Source of the DNA: Pseudomonas sp. PB106
Lineage (GTDB): Bacteria; Pseudomonadota; Gammaproteobacteria; Pseudomonadales; Pseudomonadaceae
Assembly (NCBI RefSeq): GCF_009764645.1
Contig: NZ_RWIM01000119.1
Span: 1-64,000 of the forward strand
Length of the DNA stretch: 64,000 nt
Direction: 5' to 3'
Made by a program: the position numbers and the translations under genes. Position 1 is the first letter of the stretch. The number at the start of each line of letters is the position of its first letter. The notes under the pieces are model-generated. The model saw only the letters and a list, made by a program, of their open reading frames with translations, searched no databases and had not been told where the DNA came from. Of the stretch, positions 53,581-62,484 are shown piece after piece.

Positions 53581-56058
53581 ATGTTCAGCACGGGCAGTTG
53601 CGCGCCTTTTACCCTGCAGATTCCCGGAGTTCGCCACGACTTCAAGGTGCTCGCATTTGATGGTGATGAAGCCATCAGCTGCCTGTACGCCATCCGGGTC
53701 GAGCTGGTCAGTGAACAAGCGAATATCGATCTGGAAGGCCTGCTCAGTCAGCCGGCATTTCTGCAATTCGGGTTCAACAACGAAGGTATTCATGGGCGCA
53801 TTGAAGATGTGCGGGTGGGTGAAACCGGAAAACGCCTGACCCGCTATGAGCTGAAGCTAGTGCCTGCCTTGCATTATTTGCAGTTCAGTCATGACCAGAG
53901 GATTTTCCAGCAGCGTACCGTGCCGCAGATCATCGCGCAGGTGCTCCAAAAACACGGCATTCAAGGAGATGCGTTCACCTTTCATGTCACCCCGAATCCG
54001 CCACGCGACTATTGCACTCAGTACGCGGAAAGCGACTTTGAATTTATCCAGAGGCTGTGCGCAGAAGACGGGATCGCCTGGCATCACCAGCATTCGACGG
54101 GCGGCCATTTGCTGGTGTTCACCGATGACCAGGTGTTTCTCCCCAAGTTGGCAGCGCTGGCATATCTGCAGAAATCCGGCATGGTGGCCGAACATCAGGT
54201 TATCAGCCGATTCTGGGTGCGCAACAGTACGCGCACTAGCACCGTCACCCGTCGTGACTACGACCTGAAACGCCCGAGCCTGTTGCTTGAAAGCAGCTTC
54301 ACCGCCGGATTCACTCCAACGCTGGAGGACTACCGTTATCCGCTGCTGATCGAGAATGAAAGGCGCGGCAAGCAAATTGCCCGGCAGGCATTGGAGCGCC
54401 ACCGTAGCGATTACGAACTGGGCGACGGCGAAAGCGACCAGACGAATCTGCGTTGTGGCCACCTGTTTGAGCTGACCGGACACCCGCGTAAAAAGTGCAA
54501 CGACCTGTGGCTTCTGCTCAGCGTTGCCCATGAAGGCCGACAGCCACAAGTGCTTGAGGAGTTTGGCCCCAGCGACGTCAAAACCGCCGATGGTTTTATC
54601 CAAGGCTACCGAAATCGCTTTAGCGTGATTCCCGCTGAGGTGGTTTTCCGGCCTCCGCTGCCTGCACCACGCCGCCCGCTGGTGATCCAGACCGCACGGG
54701 TTACCGGCCCCGAAGACGAAGAGATTTACTGCGATGAGTTAGGTCGCGTGAAGATCGAACTTCCTTGGGATCGCACAGAACTCAACAGTGAGCGCAGCAG
54801 TTGCTGGGTACGCGTTGCGAGCAGTTGGGCCGGAGATCATTTTGGAGCTGTGACCATTCCGCGGGTCGGCATGGAAGTCGTGGTGTCCTTTTTGGAGGGT
54901 GACCCGGACAAACCACTGATCACCGGTTGTGTGGCCAACAGAGTTACCACGCCGCCCTACTCTTTACCCGACCACAAAACCAGAACCGTCTTGCGCAGCG
55001 AAAGCTCGCCGCGCAATGGCGGCTACAACGAACTGTCGATTGAAGATCGCGCCGGACAGGAACTGATCTACCTGCGCGCGCAACGCGACATGGCGCAGAA
55101 AATCGGCAACAGCCTTCAACTGGAAGTGGGCAACGAACGCCGCGAAACCATCAATGGCAGCAGTTACACCCAGGTTGGAAGGTCTCTCGACATCGAATCC
55201 GGCCAGCAAGTGCATCTGAAGGCCGGCGCCAGTGTTGTGCTGGATGCCGGCGCCAGCATCACGCTGAAAGCCGGCGGCCATCACCTCTTGATCGACGCGG
55301 GCGGTATTTTCAGCAGCACGGAAATTGAGACGGGCCGCAAGCCACACGACAGTGAAGCGCCCAATCTGCTGCTGCCTGGACTGAATGGCGCATTACCCGT
55401 TGCGCCAGCGGTACACGCACTTACAGAGGACGAACTCGAAGAAGAGGAGGAAGAAGTCGAGTTGGACGATGAAACGCAGGAGGGAATTACTTTGCGTATC
55501 GGCGTGTTTTTCGATGGCACCGGGAATAACAAGGACAACAGCGAAATGGTTGTGGGTTGTTTCGCGCGGGATGTACAGCTCTCGGATTTGGCAGAGGAAA
55601 TTAAGAAATTCTGCTCAAGCCATGGTTACGACGAAATGGGCGGGGCGCCGGACAGCAGTTATGGAAATGACTTCAGCAACGTAGCAAGACTTTTCGAGCT
55701 TTATCGAGACGATACTGAGCGATCATTGGCAAGCAACGAGCGCACAGGATTCATCCCGGTATACGTAGAAGGTATTGGCACGAGCAGTGGAGCGCAAGAC
55801 TCGCTTTACTCACAAGCAACTGGCGAGGGCGCACAAGGTGTTATGGCGAAAGTGGCGCGAAGCCCTTCGTTGATTGTGGAACGTATAGAGTATTTTCAAC
55901 AAAACAAAGCGGATCTAAAGATTGATCGAATCGAATTCGACATTTTCGGCTTCAGCCGAGGCGCTGCTGCGGCTCGGCATTTTGCCAACGAAATCCTGAA
56001 AGGCGATGAAAATATTCTGGCGAAAGCCTGGGTCGATACATCGGCGTTAAGCCAGTAA
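53581..56058 (+). CDS. vgrG: Evolved VgrG with truncated C-terminal Tle1-like domain
   Basis: The frame gives 825 aa before an in-frame TAA at 56056. Residues 1-600 are a full VgrG (gp27-like part, gp5 OB-fold with EEIYCDELGRVKIELPWDR, beta-helix with HLKAGASVVLDAGASITLKAG). A very acidic linker (EEEEEEVELDDE, near 620) leads to a Tle1-like domain: GVFFDGTGNN near 645 and nucleophile elbow GFSRG with Ser792. The stop falls before the Asp and His motifs, so the enzyme half would be inactive unless the stop is read through. AAGGA 9 nt upstream supports the ATG at 53581. The spike part should still work. Confidence 0.88.
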   Translation: MFSTGSCAPFTLQIPGVRHDFKVLAFDGDEAISCLYAIRVELVSEQANIDLEGLLSQPAFLQFGFNNEGIHGRIEDVRVGETGKRLTRYELKLVPALHYLQFSHDQRIFQQRTVPQIIAQVLQKHGIQGDAFTFHVTPNPPRDYCTQYAESDFEFIQRLCAEDGIAWHHQHSTGGHLLVFTDDQVFLPKLAALAYLQKSGMVAEHQVISRFWVRNSTRTSTVTRRDYDLKRPSLLLESSFTAGFTPTLEDYRYPLLIENERRGKQIARQALERHRSDYELGDGESDQTNLRCGHLFELTGHPRKKCNDLWLLLSVAHEGRQPQVLEEFGPSDVKTADGFIQGYRNRFSVIPAEVVFRPPLPAPRRPLVIQTARVTGPEDEEIYCDELGRVKIELPWDRTELNSERSSCWVRVASSWAGDHFGAVTIPRVGMEVVVSFLEGDPDKPLITGCVANRVTTPPYSLPDHKTRTVLRSESSPRNGGYNELSIEDRAGQELIYLRAQRDMAQKIGNSLQLEVGNERRETINGSSYTQVGRSLDIESGQQVHLKAGASVVLDAGASITLKAGGHHLLIDAGGIFSSTEIETGRKPHDSEAPNLLLPGLNGALPVAPAVHALTEDELEEEEEEVELDDETQEGITLRIGVFFDGTGNNKDNSEMVVGCFARDVQLSDLAEEIKKFCSSHGYDEMGGAPDSSYGNDFSNVARLFELYRDDTERSLASNERTGFIPVYVEGIGTSSGAQDSLYSQATGEGAQGVMAKVARSPSLIVERIEYFQQNKADLKIDRIEFDIFGFSRGAAAARHFANEILKGDENILAKAWVDTSALSQ

Positions 56059-56895
56059 TTCAGCTGGAATGCTGTAAGCATCAACTTTATCGGCATCTTT
56101 GATACCGCAGCCGCCGTGGCAAAAATATCGTCCTTCGATTTCAGTGTTCATGATGTGATCAATCCGGGCGTTAGCCTGTACATGGCACCAGATCTGGCCA
56201 GAAAAACGGTCCATCTCGTGGCACGGGATGAACGACGCCATAACTTTTCACTCAACCAGGCTGGGACTGCCGACATCATTCTACCAGGCGTCCATTCAGA
56301 TCTGGGGGGTGGATACTTGCCGCTAATCACCGAGCGAGTCCTGCTGAGCAAACCACGCTGCAGCGATGAAGATGTTCGCACGTCCCATCTCGAGTCCAGT
56401 GCTTACCGTGTCACGGAATATGAGCTTAAACGCCTGAGGGATCAGTTGAATCTCCATGGCCTTGCGCTGGAAATTCGCACATGGGAGAAGGTTTTCACCC
56501 GCAATACCAAAGGTGATAGAGCGACCTGGAAGCAGGTGTATGCCGTTATCACTTGTGAAAGGGAGGTGCGTAATGAGCTGTCGCTGATTTATCTGCGCGC
56601 CATGAGAGAACTGGGGGTGAAGCATGGCGTACCTTTTCTCTCGGTCGAGGAAAATTCCGCATTCTCCTTACCTGAGGAACTGCAATCCATTGCACGAAAG
56701 ATATTGGATTATTCGTTGGGCGAGACCCGTCGCATCGGGCTGTCTCTGGACGAACAAACTCTGCTATTCACACGTTACATTCATCTGTCTGCCAACTGGA
56801 ACGCCTCTGAAAAACTCAATGGTAGCGAACTCGACGTCGTGTTCATCAATCGACCCGCCAACGATTTCACGCGAGTGATACATCCTGATGCTTGA
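56059..56895 (+). pseudogene. Cut-off C-terminal part of the VgrG-Tle1 fusion
   Basis: Reading on in the same frame after the TAA at 56056-56058 gives an open 278-codon continuation with the missing catalytic motifs: NFIGIFDT (Asp841 in the joined numbering) and GVHSDLGGGY (His905). The homologous stretch in the other effector gene (22548-25178) runs NFLGVFDT to HSDVGGGY without a break. So one base change or a sequencing error separates the two parts. A GTG at 56116 could in principle restart translation but lies past the Asp motif. The tail overlaps the DUF2931 gene by 8 bp. Confidence 0.85.
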
Positions 56896-57577
56896 AAAAA
56901 ACAACAATTACAAATTGATCTGCTTGCTGATCTTTGCGTTCGTACTGAATGGCTGCACGACACGCCCGACACAATCCCTGCCTTATGACGCCTGGGGCGT
57001 GCGAATTTACGCGCCCGACTACATGGAAATACAGATCGAGGCGGTGGTGGCTGTGGATATGGACGACAGGGTGTTCGCCAATATTGGCAGCGGTGTCGCG
57101 GGACAGCGTTATCCCAACTTCTTCATAGCAGGCGTGTCTGAAAAGCTCGAGGGCCAACCCGCTGGATGGCCAAAAAATCCAGCGGGGAGGGGTCGCCGTA
57201 CACTAGGCGCCAAATTGCCGAAGGCAATCTACGTCCGTTGGCAGTCGTTGGTGGAGCCGCAGACTTACCACGTGGTCATTCCAATTCCCGACTCAACGCG
57301 AGCGCTCATGCTTGAAAAAGAAGAGACGCGTTGCTGGCCTGGCAGCACGGTCAAAACCCAATATCGAAAATGGCTGACAGTGGGGTTGGCTCCGGGTGGC
57401 ATCGCCAAGGTTTGGGCCCGTTCATCCTGCCTTTCCGCTATCGAGGTTCTGCGCGTACAAGGTGTCATCCACCCGAAAGGTCCCATGGACGGCCAGGCAG
57501 GTTTCAAATACCGGAAGCTCCACGAAGAATCCAGAGCCTACATCGAAAGGTTTGGCATCCCCTACGGCTCCTGGTAA
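56888..57577 (+). CDS. DUF2931 lipoprotein, probable immunity protein
   Basis: A 229-aa lipoprotein (signal helix, lipobox VLNGC, Cys23) resembling the DUF2931 family, members of which are encoded next to VgrG-Tle1 genes. The mature part has PYDAWGVRIYAPDYMEIQIE, AIYVRWQSLVEPQTYHVVI and CWPGSTV. The ATG overlaps the end of the phospholipase frame by 8 bp, the coupling expected of an effector-immunity pair. It would protect the periplasmic face from the phospholipase. It is intact although the effector frame is interrupted. Confidence 0.85.
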   Translation: MLEKNNNYKLICLLIFAFVLNGCTTRPTQSLPYDAWGVRIYAPDYMEIQIEAVVAVDMDDRVFANIGSGVAGQRYPNFFIAGVSEKLEGQPAGWPKNPAGRGRRTLGAKLPKAIYVRWQSLVEPQTYHVVIPIPDSTRALMLEKEETRCWPGSTVKTQYRKWLTVGLAPGGIAKVWARSSCLSAIEVLRVQGVIHPKGPMDGQAGFKYRKLHEESRAYIERFGIPYGSW

Positions 57578-57658
57578 GCAAAAACGTTCCACCATTGCCC
57601 AGCGCCGCCAGCCACAATATCCCCCTCTGCAACTCATCATTTATACGGACATTGGCAC

Positions 57659-58291
57659 ATGGAAGAAAACAGAAGGCCCATCAAAACCCGTTCAGCGGGG
57701 TGGGCACGGCGCATCACAGCCGAATTGGTAAAGCGCGACATCTCGCCGAACCAGATTTCCGTAGTCAGCATGCTGTTCGCACTGTTCGGAGCGGTAACCC
57801 TGTATATCGACAACGGCGTGGCGGGCTCGATCTGTTGCGTCATCGGCATTCAGTTACGCCTGCTGTGCAACCTGTTCGACGGTATGGTGGCCATCGAAGG
57901 TGGCAAGCAGTCCGCCATCGGCAGCCTGTACAACGAGTTTCCTGATCGTGTTGCGGACAGTCTGCTGATTGTTGGGCTGGGTTACGCCATTGGACAATCA
58001 GATCTTGGCTGGTTTGCTGCATTGGCCGCCGCGCTGACGGCGTATGTCCGGGTATTCGGCGGCTCTCTCGGTCTGACACAGAGTTTCATGGGGCCGATGG
58101 CCAAGCAGCACCGGATGGCAGTGATGACGGTCGCGCTGGTGTTGAATGCGTTAGAAGCCAGCTATTACGCAACCCACTACGCTTTGCTTATCGCACTGGT
58201 GATTATTGCCATTGGCTGTGTTGTTACCTGCGGGACGCGAACACTCGCCATTGCCAAACAATTGAAGGGGAACGCTCATGTGGATCAGTAA
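57659..58291 (+). CDS. CDP-alcohol phosphatidyltransferase family protein
   Basis: A 210-aa inner-membrane protein with about five hydrophobic segments (ISVVSMLFALFGAVTLYI, ADSLLIVGLGYAIG, WFAALAAALTAYVRVFG, MAVMTVALVLNALEA, LLIALVIIAIGCVVTCG). The signature region is NLFDGMVAI followed after 8 residues by GSLYNEFPD. Compared with the canonical D-x2-DG-x2-AR-x8-G-x3-D-x3-D motif, the first and third Asp are Asn and the Arg is Ile. It overlaps the acyltransferase gene by 14 bp. It probably makes or exchanges a phospholipid head group; the substrate is unknown. Confidence 0.88.
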   Translation: MEENRRPIKTRSAGWARRITAELVKRDISPNQISVVSMLFALFGAVTLYIDNGVAGSICCVIGIQLRLLCNLFDGMVAIEGGKQSAIGSLYNEFPDRVADSLLIVGLGYAIGQSDLGWFAALAAALTAYVRVFGGSLGLTQSFMGPMAKQHRMAVMTVALVLNALEASYYATHYALLIALVIIAIGCVVTCGTRTLAIAKQLKGNAHVDQ

Positions 58292-58877
58292 TGCGCTGAT
58301 TTCGGTACTGCGCTTCTTGATCGGTGTGACCGCTCGCTGGGAAAGCCCGCCAGACCTGTCGCGCCAGCGGGTCTACTTCGCCAACCACACTAGCCACATG
58401 GACACGCTGGCGATCATCGCCGCGTTGCCGCCGGAAGCGCGCCGGAACGTCAAACCAGTCGCCGCTGCCGATTACTGGGGCAAGAACCGCTTCCTTTCGT
58501 ACATCTCGCAAAAAGGCCTGAATGCGGTATTGATCGAGCGTAATCCCGCGCCCGGCACCAACGTGCTGGAGCCGATCTTCGATGTGGTGCACGCCGGTCA
58601 CTCGATCATCATTTTCCCCGAGGGCACGCGTTCCACTCAGGCGCTGCCGGGGGAGTTCAAGTCCGGGATTTTCCGCTTGGCCGAAACCTTTCCCGATGTC
58701 GACCTGGTACCGATCTACCTGGAAAACCTGCACCGCTCGATGCCCAAAGGCAAACATGTGCCGCTGCCGATCATTTGTACGATCCGGATCGGCGACCCAC
58801 TGCAAAGGATTGCCGGCGAAGAGAAACAGGCGTTTTTGGAACGGGCGCGTGAAGCCATCGTGAGGTTGTCGAAATGA
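58278..58877 (+). CDS. 1-acylglycerol-3-phosphate acyltransferase (PlsC-like)
   Basis: A 199-aa acyltransferase with the HX4D catalytic motif in FANHTSHMDT near residue 35 and the glycerophosphate-binding FPEGTRS near 115. It is a short family member. It lies between the CDP-alcohol phosphatidyltransferase-like and CdsA-like genes with overlaps on both sides, so the three form one translationally coupled operon for phosphatidic acid and CDP-diacylglycerol chemistry. Confidence 0.9.
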   Translation: MWISNALISVLRFLIGVTARWESPPDLSRQRVYFANHTSHMDTLAIIAALPPEARRNVKPVAAADYWGKNRFLSYISQKGLNAVLIERNPAPGTNVLEPIFDVVHAGHSIIIFPEGTRSTQALPGEFKSGIFRLAETFPDVDLVPIYLENLHRSMPKGKHVPLPIICTIRIGDPLQRIAGEEKQAFLERAREAIVRLSK

Positions 58878-59818
58878 GTCTGGAAACCAAATTCCTCTGG
58901 TTCTTTGCGGCCATCGCCGCACTGCTGGCGGTAGCTTCGCTTACTGGCCGAGTACTAGCCAAACGGGCCAAAAGTGAAAGCTCGATCTCGACCATCGAAA
59001 ACCTCAATCAGCGTGTCAACGCGTGGTGGGGGATGGTCATTATCTTCTTCGTGTCCTGGCTGCTCGGACCGAATGCCACGGTGGTGCTGTTCGGCTTCAT
59101 TTCGTTGTTTGCGCTGCGCGAGTTCATCACCCTGACGCCCACCGCGCGCGGTGACCACAACGCGTTGTTCTCGGCGTTTTTCATACTGATCCCGCTGCAA
59201 TACCTGCTGATCGGCACCCATTGGTATTCGATGTTCACGCTGCTGGTGCCGGTGTATGCCTTCCTCTTGCTGCCGGCCATTGCCGTGTTGAGCCAGGACA
59301 CCGAGGGCTTTCTGGAGCGCACGGCAAAAATCCAGTGGGGCGTGATGATCTGCATCTACTGCATCAGCCACGCGCCTGCGCTGTTGTTGCTCGATCTGCG
59401 CGGCTTTCAAGGTCAGAACGCCCTGTTGCTGTTTTATCTGGTGTTCGTGGTGCAGATGAGTGATGTGCTGCAGTACGTTTTCGGCAAGCTCTTCGGCAAA
59501 CACAAGGTCGCGCCGCTGGTGAGCCCGTCGAAGACCGTTGAGGGGCTGATTGGGGGCGGACTGTCGGCCACGCTGATCGGTGGCTGCATGTTCTGGATGA
59601 CACCGTTCAGCTTCTGGCAATCGTTGCTGATGTCACTGGTGATTGTAGTGATGGGCTTTCTCGGCGGGCTGGTCATGTCCGCGATCAAACGCAGCCTGAG
59701 TGCCAAAGACTGGGGCACGATGATCAAGGGCCACGGTGGCATGCTCGACCGCATGGATTCGATCTGCTTCGCCGCACCGATCTTCTTCCACCTGACCCGC
59801 TACTTCTTCTCGGCTTAA
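58874..59818 (+). CDS. Phosphatidate cytidylyltransferase (CdsA-like)
   Basis: A 314-aa polytopic membrane protein of the CTP:phosphatidate cytidylyltransferase family, which converts phosphatidic acid to CDP-diacylglycerol. The C-terminal family signature is present as SPSKTVEGLIGGGLSA together with SAIKRSLSAKDWG and GHGGMLDRMDS. This is probably an accessory copy; the main cdsA of pseudomonads normally lies by uppS/dxr. It overlaps plsC by 4 bp (ATGA). Confidence 0.9.
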   Translation: MSLETKFLWFFAAIAALLAVASLTGRVLAKRAKSESSISTIENLNQRVNAWWGMVIIFFVSWLLGPNATVVLFGFISLFALREFITLTPTARGDHNALFSAFFILIPLQYLLIGTHWYSMFTLLVPVYAFLLLPAIAVLSQDTEGFLERTAKIQWGVMICIYCISHAPALLLLDLRGFQGQNALLLFYLVFVVQMSDVLQYVFGKLFGKHKVAPLVSPSKTVEGLIGGGLSATLIGGCMFWMTPFSFWQSLLMSLVIVVMGFLGGLVMSAIKRSLSAKDWGTMIKGHGGMLDRMDSICFAAPIFFHLTRYFFSA

Positions 59819-59840
59819 ACCGGGCTGATCCGTCAGCCAC

Positions 59841-59881
59841 AAAAAATGGGCACCCGACCGCAATCGGTGTGCCCATTTTTT
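59841..59881. terminator. Bidirectional terminator between cdsA-like gene and hupN
   Basis: AAAAAATGGGCAC (59841-59853) pairs with GTGCCCATTTTTT (59869-59881), with an inner CCGA/TCGG step. It lies between convergent genes. Confidence 0.88.
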
Positions 59882-59920
59882 ATGACGGTGTTCCCCCGCT
59901 ATTCAGGGGATCCGCCGCAC

Positions 59921-60196
59921 TTATGGATTGACGCTGTCTTTCAACGATTTGCCTGGCTTGAACGCAACAGTGTTGCTGGCCTTGATTTTCACCGGCTCGC
60001 CGGTTTGCGGGTTTTTGCCGGTGCGGGCGCCGCGATGGCGTTGCAGGAAGGTGCCGAAGCCTACCAGCGTGACGCTGTCCTTGCGGTGCAGAGCGCCGGT
60101 GATTTCTTCGAGAACGGCGTTGAGTACGCGGTTGGCCTGTTCTTTGGTCAGATCTGCTTTTTCAGCGATTGCAGCGGCGAGTTCTGGTTTACGCAT
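59921..60196 (-). CDS. hupN: HU family nucleoid protein
   Basis: A 91-aa histone-like DNA-bending protein. The HU signature is visible in VGFGTFLQRHRGARTGKNPQ and the beta-arm VKIKASNTVAFKPGKSLKD. It is somewhat different from HupB (e.g. MRKPELAAAIAEKADLTKEQ), consistent with the HupN paralogue located next to rubB in pseudomonads. The symbol rests on that context. Confidence 0.93.
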   Translation of the reverse strand: MRKPELAAAIAEKADLTKEQANRVLNAVLEEITGALHRKDSVTLVGFGTFLQRHRGARTGKNPQTGEPVKIKASNTVAFKPGKSLKDSVNP

Positions 60197-60386
60197 TAGT
60201 GAAGCCCCTTTGACGGTTTTTTGTTGTTATGTCCGTGCTGTTCTCGTTGGAACAGCGCCCAAGGCGCCGCAGGCTCTACTCTGCGGCAGACGGGAGTGAG
60301 AATGGCACGCGGACAAGGCCTGCGCCAGTCTCACTACGACCTTTGTGGGGGCAAACGCGGGGTGATTCCGACAGAACGACCGGTAT

Positions 60387-61535
60387 TTACGCCAGCAGGG
60401 CCGGAAGCTGTTTGTTCAGCGCGAGTTTTTCCATGACGGCAGCACCGGTCAGCGCATAGCCGAGCAACTGACCGTCGGCGCTGTGGCACAGGGCTTTGAT
60501 ATCGGCGCCCTGCCCTTCAACGCTCCAAACGCCTTCGCTACCGCGTGGCGGCGGCGAAACCACCAACGGGCAAACCGGGGTTTTCACAGTGATCGGCATC
60601 GGGCCGTAGCTGACGGCAGTAGGGTTTCCGGCGAGGGTTTGTGCCAGCGCTCGCGCACAGCTCATGAGGGGCATCACGTACAGCAAATTCAGCCCATCGA
60701 CTTCGGCGCAGTCACCCAACGCATAGATATTGGCGTGGGAAGTCTTCAGATGGCGATCCACCACGACGCCGCGATTGACCTGCACGCCCGCAGCGGCCGC
60801 CAGATCAATACGTGGACGCAGGCCAATCGCCGACACCACCACGTCGCACGGGATGACCTGACCGTTGGACAGGTGCGCTTCCAGACCGTCAGCGACTTTT
60901 TGCAGGCGAGTCAGCACCGGACCGAGATGGAATTTCGCCCCGAGGCTCTCCAGCCCGGCCTGCACGGCTGCGGCAGCCGCCGGGTGCAGCAGGGTCGGCA
61001 TGACTTGTTCGCACGGTGCCACTAGTTGCACTTCGTAGCCACCGAGGATCAAGTCGTTGGCGAATTCGCAGCCGATCAGGCCAGCGCCCAGCAATAGCAC
61101 GCGGCGTTTGCCGGCCGCTGCCGCACGGAAACGCGCGTAGTCTTCGAGATCGTTGATCGGGAACACCAGATCGGCGCCATCGCCTTCGATCGGCACGCGC
61201 ACGGTTTCCGCGCCCCAGGCGAGAATCAGGTCGCGATAGCTCACAGCTTCTTCACCAATCCACAGACGCTTGTGACCGGCATCGATGCCGCTGATGCGCG
61301 TGTGGGTGCGCACTTCGGCCTTCAACTGCTCGGCCATGGCGCCGGGTTCGGCCATGCTCAGGCCATCCGCGTCCTTGTTCTTGCCGAAACCGGTAGACAG
61401 CATCGGCTTGGAGTAAGAGCGCCCGTCATCGGCGGTGATCAACAACAGCGGGGTTTCGCTATCAAGTTTGCGAAACTCGCGGGCCAGGTTATAGCCCGCC
61501 AGGCCAGTGCCAACGATGACGACAGGTGCGCTCAT
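60387..61535 (-). CDS. rubB: Rubredoxin-NAD+ reductase
   Basis: A 382-aa FAD-dependent pyridine nucleotide-disulfide-type reductase that passes electrons from NADH to rubredoxin. The N-terminal FAD motif is [17 protein letters not shown], an NAD-binding GxGxxG occurs as [15 protein letters not shown] near 150, and the FAD-contacting [10 protein letters not shown] lies near 270. The rubredoxin gene immediately upstream (19 bp) supplies its partner. The pair may serve oxidative-stress defence or oxygenases. Confidence 0.95.
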   Translation of the reverse strand: MSAPVVIVGTGLAGYNLAREFRKLDSETPLLLITADDGRSYSKPMLSTGFGKNKDADGLSMAEPGAMAEQLKAEVRTHTRISGIDAGHKRLWIGEEAVSYRDLILAWGAETVRVPIEGDGADLVFPINDLEDYARFRAAAAGKRRVLLLGAGLIGCEFANDLILGGYEVQLVAPCEQVMPTLLHPAAAAAVQAGLESLGAKFHLGPVLTRLQKVADGLEAHLSNGQVIPCDVVVSAIGLRPRIDLAAAAGVQVNRGVVVDRHLKTSHANIYALGDCAEVDGLNLLYVMPLMSCARALAQTLAGNPTAVSYGPMPITVKTPVCPLVVSPPPRGSEGVWSVEGQGADIKALCHSADGQLLGYALTGAAVMEKLALNKQLPALLA

Positions 61536-61554
61536 GCTTACTCCCAGAATTTGC

Positions 61555-61722
61555 TTAGTTGATTTCGATCATTTCGAAGTCCATCTTGCCGACGCCGCAG
61601 TCCGGGCATAGCCAGTCTTCCGGCACGTCCTGCCACAGGGTGCCCGGCGCAATGCCGTCATCCGGCCAGCCGTCGGCTTCGTTGTAGATCAGGCCACAGA
61701 CCACACATTGCCACTTTTTCAT
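61555..61722 (-). CDS. rubA: Rubredoxin
   Basis: A 55-aa iron protein. Its four ligand cysteines lie in two knuckles, CVVCGLIYN (Cys6, Cys9) and CPDCGVGK (Cys39, Cys42), with the typical [16 protein letters not shown] between them. The start MKKWQC is standard. It hands electrons from RubB to acceptors. Only one rubredoxin gene is present here, whereas P. aeruginosa has two. Confidence 0.95.
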   Translation of the reverse strand: MKKWQCVVCGLIYNEADGWPDDGIAPGTLWQDVPEDWLCPDCGVGKMDFEMIEIN

Positions 61723-61923
61723 TCAGGTACTTCCTCAGGGTTCAGGCTCATTGCTGGCGCGGATAGTCGATGGTTGTTGCGCTGCCATCCGGCTCAGGGC
61801 GTTTTGTACTGATGGAGCCGGGCAGATGCAAGCCTGTTCGGCGCAATGGCGTTCCGGATCAATCAATATCGGCGCCCGCCATGTTAAGCTCGCCGCCTCA
61901 TTTGCGGCCAATAATGACTCATT

Positions 61924-62484
61924 GTGCAACAGACAAATTCCTCCCCGGCCCCGTTCTGGCTGCCCCAAAGCCAACTGACGCCCCTCCCTGATTCGTTGAC
62001 GCTGGACTGGCTGTTCGACGAAGGCTCCCTGACCCGCCGACTCACCCGTTTATCCAATGATGGCTTCAGCGTGACGCCGCTGTTTGAAGGCTGGGACACC
62101 TTGCGCGCCGACGAATGCGCCGCGCTGGATCTGGCTGAAGGCAGCGAGGGCTGGGTGCGCGAAGTGTATTTGCACGGCCACGGTGAAGCTTGGGTCTTCG
62201 CCCGCAGCGTGGCCTCGCGCGCCGCCCTGCAGGGTGATGGTTTGCACATGGACGAACTGGGCAGTCGCTCGCTGGGCGAACTGCTGTTTTGTGATAAGGC
62301 GTTCCAGCGCCGCGCTATCGAGGTTTGCCATTACCCTGAAGCATGGCTGCCGCAAGCCGTCAAAGCGTCCGGTTTGTGGGGGCGTCGCTCCCGCTTCGAC
62401 CGAGGTGCGTTGAGCGTACTGGTCGCGGAAATATTCCTGCCGAGCCTGTGGAGCGCCGCCGGCGCCCATCCGGAGAACTGCTGA
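61924..62484 (+). CDS. ubiC: Chorismate lyase UbiC
   Basis: UbiC converts chorismate to 4-hydroxybenzoate and pyruvate, the first step of ubiquinone synthesis. The 186-aa protein shows [16 protein letters not shown] near 30, [20 protein letters not shown] near 74 and LGELLF plus [12 protein letters not shown] near 120. The start is a GTG, as no in-frame ATG lies upstream. The stop overlaps the ubiA start (TGATG). Confidence 0.95.
   Translation: MQQTNSSPAPFWLPQSQLTPLPDSLTLDWLFDEGSLTRRLTRLSNDGFSVTPLFEGWDTLRADECAALDLAEGSEGWVREVYLHGHGEAWVFARSVASRAALQGDGLHMDELGSRSLGELLFCDKAFQRRAIEVCHYPEAWLPQAVKASGLWGRRSRFDRGALSVLVAEIFLPSLWSAAGAHPENC

Noticed and set aside
22022-59820. Classical integrase-driven genomic island
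   Set aside because: No integrase, transposase, tRNA attachment site or flanking direct repeat could be seen, so only an insertion relative to another species is proposed.
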